Positions 60,491 through 64,000 of a stretch of 64,000 nucleotides of DNA are shown here, piece after piece (position 1 is the first letter of the stretch; each line of letters starts with the position of its first letter). The notes under the pieces were generated by a model. It was given only the letters and a program-made list of their open reading frames with translations. It had not been told where the DNA came from and ran no database searches. The stretch is from Sorangium cellulosum So ce56 (GTDB lineage: Bacteria; Myxococcota_A; Polyangia; Polyangiales; Polyangiaceae). The position numbers were made by a program, and so were the translations under genes. The stretch is from the NCBI RefSeq assembly GCF_000067165.1, contig NC_010162.1, forward strand, positions 4,050,501 through 4,114,500, given 5' to 3'.

Positions 60491-61821
60491 CAGCGTATCA
60501 GCGCCTCCCGCACCGTATCCCGCAGCTCGGGCGCGAAGAGGATCCGGGTGCGTGTCATCGTCTCGTTGCGCAGCCGATCCAGCAAGAAGGACACCTCGGC
60601 GGGGCGTCGCGGGCGCCCTTTGGAGTAGACGACCATGAGCGACGCGTCCTCGGCGTAGGGCGTGTCCTCGGCGACGTCGACGCCGACGTACACCTCCGGG
60701 TCGAGCCCGGCGCTCTGCGCGATCTCGCGCACCGTCTCGAGCGCTGACGCGCGCCGGGCGTCGCGCTCGGCCGGCGACTCGCCGGGCTCCGGGAACAGCT
60801 CGACCGACTTGAAGAGCGAGCGTACGCGCAGGCGGCGGGCGAGATCGGACAGCACGGGATCGGGCGCCGCTTCCCAGGCGTGGATGGCCCCCAGCAGGAC
60901 CTGATCGTCGAGCTCGAGGTACTGCTCCAGGGTGGGCATCTCGCCGACGGCCATCGCGGCGACGGCCGTGGGGACCTCGGGGATCCGGTCCCCGGCGGCG
61001 AGGCGGGTGACGACGCGCCGGAGGATGGCGCCGATCATCCACTCCGCGCTGCGCGTCGTCTTGTGGAAATAGACCTGCTGAAACATGAAGAAGCGGGCGA
61101 GCAGGAACGACTCTATCGCGCTCATCCCCTTCGTCCCGTCGATGGCGAGCGCGGGCGCTGGCGGGGCAGACGCGGCGCCGCCGCCGGGCATCTCCACCTG
61201 GACGTCGCTGAACCTGAGGCTGCGGAGCAGCCATGGCAGGTCGTACTCGCCGTACCTGACGCCCGTCGCGTGCGCGTCGCGGAGCAGGTAGTCGCAGCGA
61301 TCGACGTCAAAGGTGCCGCTTACCGCCTTGGCGAGGTACGGCAGCTCGTGCCGCCCGCCGATGAGGTCGGCGACCCGCCGCGGGAGGTAGGGATCCTGGC
61401 GCACGAGCACCTGGTGCACGTCCGAGGACGGGTCGAGCAGGATGCGCTCGGTCCAGCGCTCGTGGTGGAGCGCCCCCGGCATGGCCTCCTCGAAGAGGTG
61501 CGACAGCGGGCCGTGGCCGAGATCGTGCAGGAACGCTGCGGCGATCGCGTCGCGCGCGCGGTCGCTGGTCACTCTCTGCCAGAACGGAAGGTCGCGATCG
61601 ATTTGACGGAGCCTCGCGATCAGGAGGCGCATCACGTGGGCGGCCCCGAGCGCGTGCGAGAAGCGGGTGTGCTCGGCGCCTGGGAAGGCGAGCGACGTCA
61701 GCCCGAGCTGACGGATGCGCCGCAGCCGCTGCACCTCGCGAGCGCCGAGCAAGCGCGGAACGATGGCCGCTTCGCCGCTCTCGAACTCGATCAAGCCGTG
61801 GACTGGGTCGCGCAGAATCAA
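60490..61821 (-). CDS. HD-domain phosphohydrolase
   Basis: 443 residues from TTG 61821, with GGAG about 8-11 bp upstream; the resulting M-I-L-R-D-P-V-H-G start fits the family. HD-superfamily metal ligands are H56 (HTRFSH), H99-D100 (FLHDLGHGPLSH) and a later Asp near 172 (FDVDRCDYLLRD). This arrangement is that of SAMHD1/dGTPase-like HD proteins, which hydrolyse dNTPs or related nucleotides, but many bacterial members have unknown substrates. First of three genes with overlapping ends. Confidence 0.92.
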   Translation of the reverse strand: MILRDPVHGLIEFESGEAAIVPRLLGAREVQRLRRIRQLGLTSLAFPGAEHTRFSHALGAAHVMRLLIARLRQIDRDLPFWQRVTSDRARDAIAAAFLHDLGHGPLSHLFEEAMPGALHHERWTERILLDPSSDVHQVLVRQDPYLPRRVADLIGGRHELPYLAKAVSGTFDVDRCDYLLRDAHATGVRYGEYDLPWLLRSLRFSDVQVEMPGGGAASAPPAPALAIDGTKGMSAIESFLLARFFMFQQVYFHKTTRSAEWMIGAILRRVVTRLAAGDRIPEVPTAVAAMAVGEMPTLEQYLELDDQVLLGAIHAWEAAPDPVLSDLARRLRVRSLFKSVELFPEPGESPAERDARRASALETVREIAQSAGLDPEVYVGVDVAEDTPYAEDASLMVVYSKGRPRRPAEVSFLLDRLRNETMTRTRILFAPELRDTVREALIR

Positions 61822-62697
61822 GATGGGTCTCCACTCGACGCCATGGGCGCAAACGGCGCCGAGTCACTCAGGAGTCGCCTGATGGCGTCGATCTGCGGGC
61901 GTGCGCGCGGGGGGGAGGGCTCATTGCTTCGGGCGTGCGGTGTGGAGCACGGCATGGTGCGCCTCGAACAGGGGCGGGAAATCAAGGAGGTATGCGACGT
62001 TCCCACGTGGGCCCGCGGGAAGGCAAGCGCGGCTCGTCGCCGAGCCTTCCTCGTGAGCGATCCAGCGAACCGGTCGGCTCCGCCGGACGAGGATGGCAGG
62101 CGCGCGGGACCGGGGCGCCATGAGCGTGGCGTGCGACGGAATCCACGCGGCGGGGCCAGCCACGCCGAGGCGGAATCGCGGGGCGGACGTCGTGCGGCCG
62201 ACGTCGCGGACGTCGCCAAGGTCGAGCGAGGGGCAAATCGCGTCGAGCGTCGCGTGAGGCGAAGGCGCGCGTGGCGCACCACGGCACCGCGAACGCTGTC
62301 CCGCGGCCGCCTGCGATTGCGTACGAGCGCGTGTGATTGCGTGCGGCTGCGTGCGGTTTCGTGCGGTCGCGGTACACGAGACGAGCGCGCGAGATGCGCG
62401 GCTGAGATGCCTGAGGCGAATCGGGCGAACAGCGCGTGACCCTGCGAGGAACGCGCGAGGACGTGCGAGGACGACGTGAACCACAGCGGGGTGAACAGCC
62501 GCGAACAGACGAAGAACAGCCGAAAAGGAGGCGCCGCGATGCCAGCGAGCGAAATTGCGATCGGAGAAAATTGTGTTCGGAGGAGGAAAGTGCTCGATTT
62601 CTTGAAGCTGGACGAGCATCCTGGTGTACGGTAGGAGGCTGACTATTCCGTTGGTTAACGCGGGTCATCGGATATCCGGGAGATCAAGTCGAGCGCA
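61822..62697. other. Gene-free region with phased short repeats
   Basis: About 880 bases between divergent genes. The left half shows nothing clear. From 62311 to about 62520 the sequence is full of short direct repeats with 10-11-bp spacing (see the repeat entry). Open frames through it are Arg-rich and look like by-products of the repeats. The promoter of the 62698 gene is expected at the right end, where ACGGTAGGAGGCTGAC and TATTCC occur. Confidence 0.5.
62311..62519. repeat. Array of 10-11-bp phased degenerate direct repeats
   Basis: Six consecutive 10-mers from 62311 to 62370 are variants of GTGCGGTTGC (CTGCGATTGC, GTACGAGCGC, GTGTGATTGC, GTGCGGCTGC, GTGCGGTTTC, GTGCGGTCGC). Then GCGAGG recurs at 62444, 62455 and 62465, and GAACAG at 62493, 62503 and 62514. 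All are spaced by about one helical turn, placing copies on one face of the DNA. Confidence 0.65.
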
Positions 62698-64000
62698 TGA
62701 CCACGACCAACGGACGACAGGCGGGGCGGGAGCATCCTGCAGATGAGGAGCAAGGTCGGGTGACACGCGAATCGGGAGGCATGGCGAGCAGTGATGATGC
62801 TGAGCTCGACGAGTCGCCGAGGCGGCTCGACGCCATCCTCCGCGCCCTCCCAGAGTCGGAGCTCAAGGGCCTCATCACCCGCATGGGGATCCGTATCGAC
62901 GCCGCGAAGCGCATCGACGCGCCTTCTCAGGCGGCGCGGGCGCTGGTCGGCCTCCCCGACGTGCGCGACCCGTCGCGGCTCCCGACCGCCAGCCGCGAGC
63001 TGCTCCATCGCATCGCCGAGGCGGGCGGCGTGCTCGTCGTCCCCTCGCTCCCGGCCGGCCTCGAGCCGCTCATCGCCCGTGGCGTCGTCTACGCGCGCAA
63101 GACCGACGAGGGCATCGAGCTCGTGCTCCCTGCGGCGTTCCTCGTCCAGCTGAAGAGCTGGGAGAGCGAGGACCCCCGGGCGATCAGGGCGCTGCTCGCG
63201 CAGGCGCCCTTCGAGACGATGAGCGCGATCGCGACGCACTATCTCGGCCGCCCGGCCACGCCGCCCATCGCGCTGTCCCTCGAGAACGCGTGGGAGACGC
63301 TGAGCGATCCGGAGCGGCTCCGCGAGGAGATCGATCGCCTCGCGCCCGTCGAGCGCCGCCTGCTCGAGTCCATCGAGGCCGTCGGCGGCGAGGTGGACAC
63401 GCAGGAGCTTCTCGATCTGGAGCGGGAGCCGATGCGCCTGCGCAGCGCGAGCGGGGTGACGGCGAGCCGCCGCGGCGCGGGCTTCGCGCTCGAGCGCCGC
63501 GCCTTCCTCATCCCGATCCATCCGAACCGGCACGTCGTGCCGACCGAGGTGGCCGCCATCGTCGGCGCGGATCGCCGCCGGATGCGCGAGAAGCGGCGCG
63601 AGCAGATCCGGTCGTTCGTCCTGGAGGAGGATCACGCCCCGCGGCGCGCTCGCTTCGCCTCGGATCCCGGGATGCTCGCGCTGGCGCTCGCGTACTGCGT
63701 GCGCGAGCCCGGCAGCGACGTGCGCCCCGGCGTCGGGACGCCGCGGTCGCTGCTCGTCCGGCTCGCGCAGCGCTTCGGGCGGGACGTCGAGGGCGTCGCG
63801 CTCGTCGCGGCGCTGTCGCGCGCCGTCGGGCTCTGGGACGCATCGGCCGCGTCGCCGGCGACGCCGCCCGGCTCGCTCCAGGTGCAGGAGCTGACGCCGC
63901 TCCTGTTCACGACGTGGCGCCGCGGCGGCGCGTGGGATGAAGCGCGCGCCGAGCGGGAAGTGCTCCGGGTCGCGTCGGACAACCGCGACGCGAGCCCCAT
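62698..64000 (+). CDS. Large protein of unknown function (3' end beyond window)
   Basis: Open from ATG 62698 to the right edge, 434 residues visible; a second ATG at 62782 could also serve. No signal or membrane helix. The N-terminal ~35 residues are polar and acidic. Then come helical repeats with a winged-helix look: LRALPESELKGLITRMG, SRELLHRIAEAGGVLVVPSL, and GVVYARKTDEGIELVLPAAF. Later, VERRLLESIEAVGGEVDTQELLDLE and DRRRMREKRREQIRSFVL. The mix of small helix-turn units and a hinge with K-T-D-E-G resembles the helicase-associated (Helicase_C_3/XPB N-terminal-like) proteins of high-GC bacteria, but I cannot confirm this. Confidence 0.8.

Noticed and set aside
61921..62668. Minus-strand frames of about 230 codons in the repeat-rich gap
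   Set aside because: Their sequence is dictated by the short repeats, and two overlapping frames are equally open, as expected for non-coding GC-rich DNA.
1..64000. Biosynthetic gene cluster, prophage, CRISPR or mobile element
   Set aside because: No PKS/NRPS, integrase, transposase, terminase, Cas genes or regular spacer arrays are visible on either strand.

Overview
The window looks like chromosome of a large-genome myxobacterium, most likely a Sorangium/Polyangiales-type organism. The grounds are very high GC with strong third-position GC bias, a double Ser/Thr kinase, zinc-ribbon/GYF and PEGA-type proteins, many lipoproteins, NtrC-type control and several Tol/Exb motor genes. That assignment is inference from gene content; there is no rRNA or marker gene to settle it. 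I find 44 protein genes, two of them cut by the window edges. I see no tRNA, rRNA, CRISPR array, insertion sequence or phage gene, so the region reads as core or long-resident chromosome rather than an island.

Layout. 1-2.5 kb (minus): a periplasmic protein with three DsbA-like domains (cut at the left edge) and a small secreted protein. 2.5-7.2 kb (plus): two DnaA-box-like sites, the tandem-kinase membrane protein and a MATE transporter. 7.2-15.1 kb (minus): a fused class II aldolase/short-chain dehydrogenase, S-adenosylhomocysteinase overlapped by an ArsR-HTH/methyltransferase regulator with a clear, apparently leaderless promoter, then an M16 peptidase and a PpiC-type periplasmic foldase that overlap. 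15.2-18.9 kb (plus): two conserved unknowns, a PilZ protein and a DinG-like helicase whose Fe-S site has lost one cysteine. 19-20.7 kb (minus): a GT-C glycosyltransferase. 20.8-30.1 kb (plus): a GMC oxidoreductase with its small partner, an NtrC-family response regulator, a zinc-ribbon/GYF membrane protein and a large lipoprotein. 30.2-32.5 kb (minus): two more lipoproteins.

33.2-44.2 kb: monothiol glutaredoxin and, overlapping its 3' end on the other strand, a family-5 uracil-DNA glycosylase joined to a lipase-like hydrolase; a membrane unknown; a probable minus-strand operon of aldehyde dehydrogenase, SurE and Apt; a disordered membrane/PEGA protein; and a lipoprotein di-haem cytochrome c. 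44.6-52.1 kb (plus): an orphan TolC-type outer-membrane protein with a possible operator on its start codon, a divergent membrane pyrophosphatase, and a SWIM/SNF2 helicase that overlaps the pyrophosphatase stop by one base.

52.3-58.3 kb is the most striking architecture. Two divergent motor operons, each one TolQ/ExbB-type plus two TolR/ExbD-type subunits, flank a 958-bp gap; the right-hand operon also carries a Cys-rich membrane protein. This one-plus-two composition matches the gliding-motor AglRQS type known in Myxococcus. 58.5-61.8 kb (minus): an HD phosphohydrolase, a secreted protein and a glycerate kinase with overlapping stops and starts. The last 2 kb hold a gene-free stretch with 10-11-bp phased direct repeats upstream of a large gene cut by the right edge.
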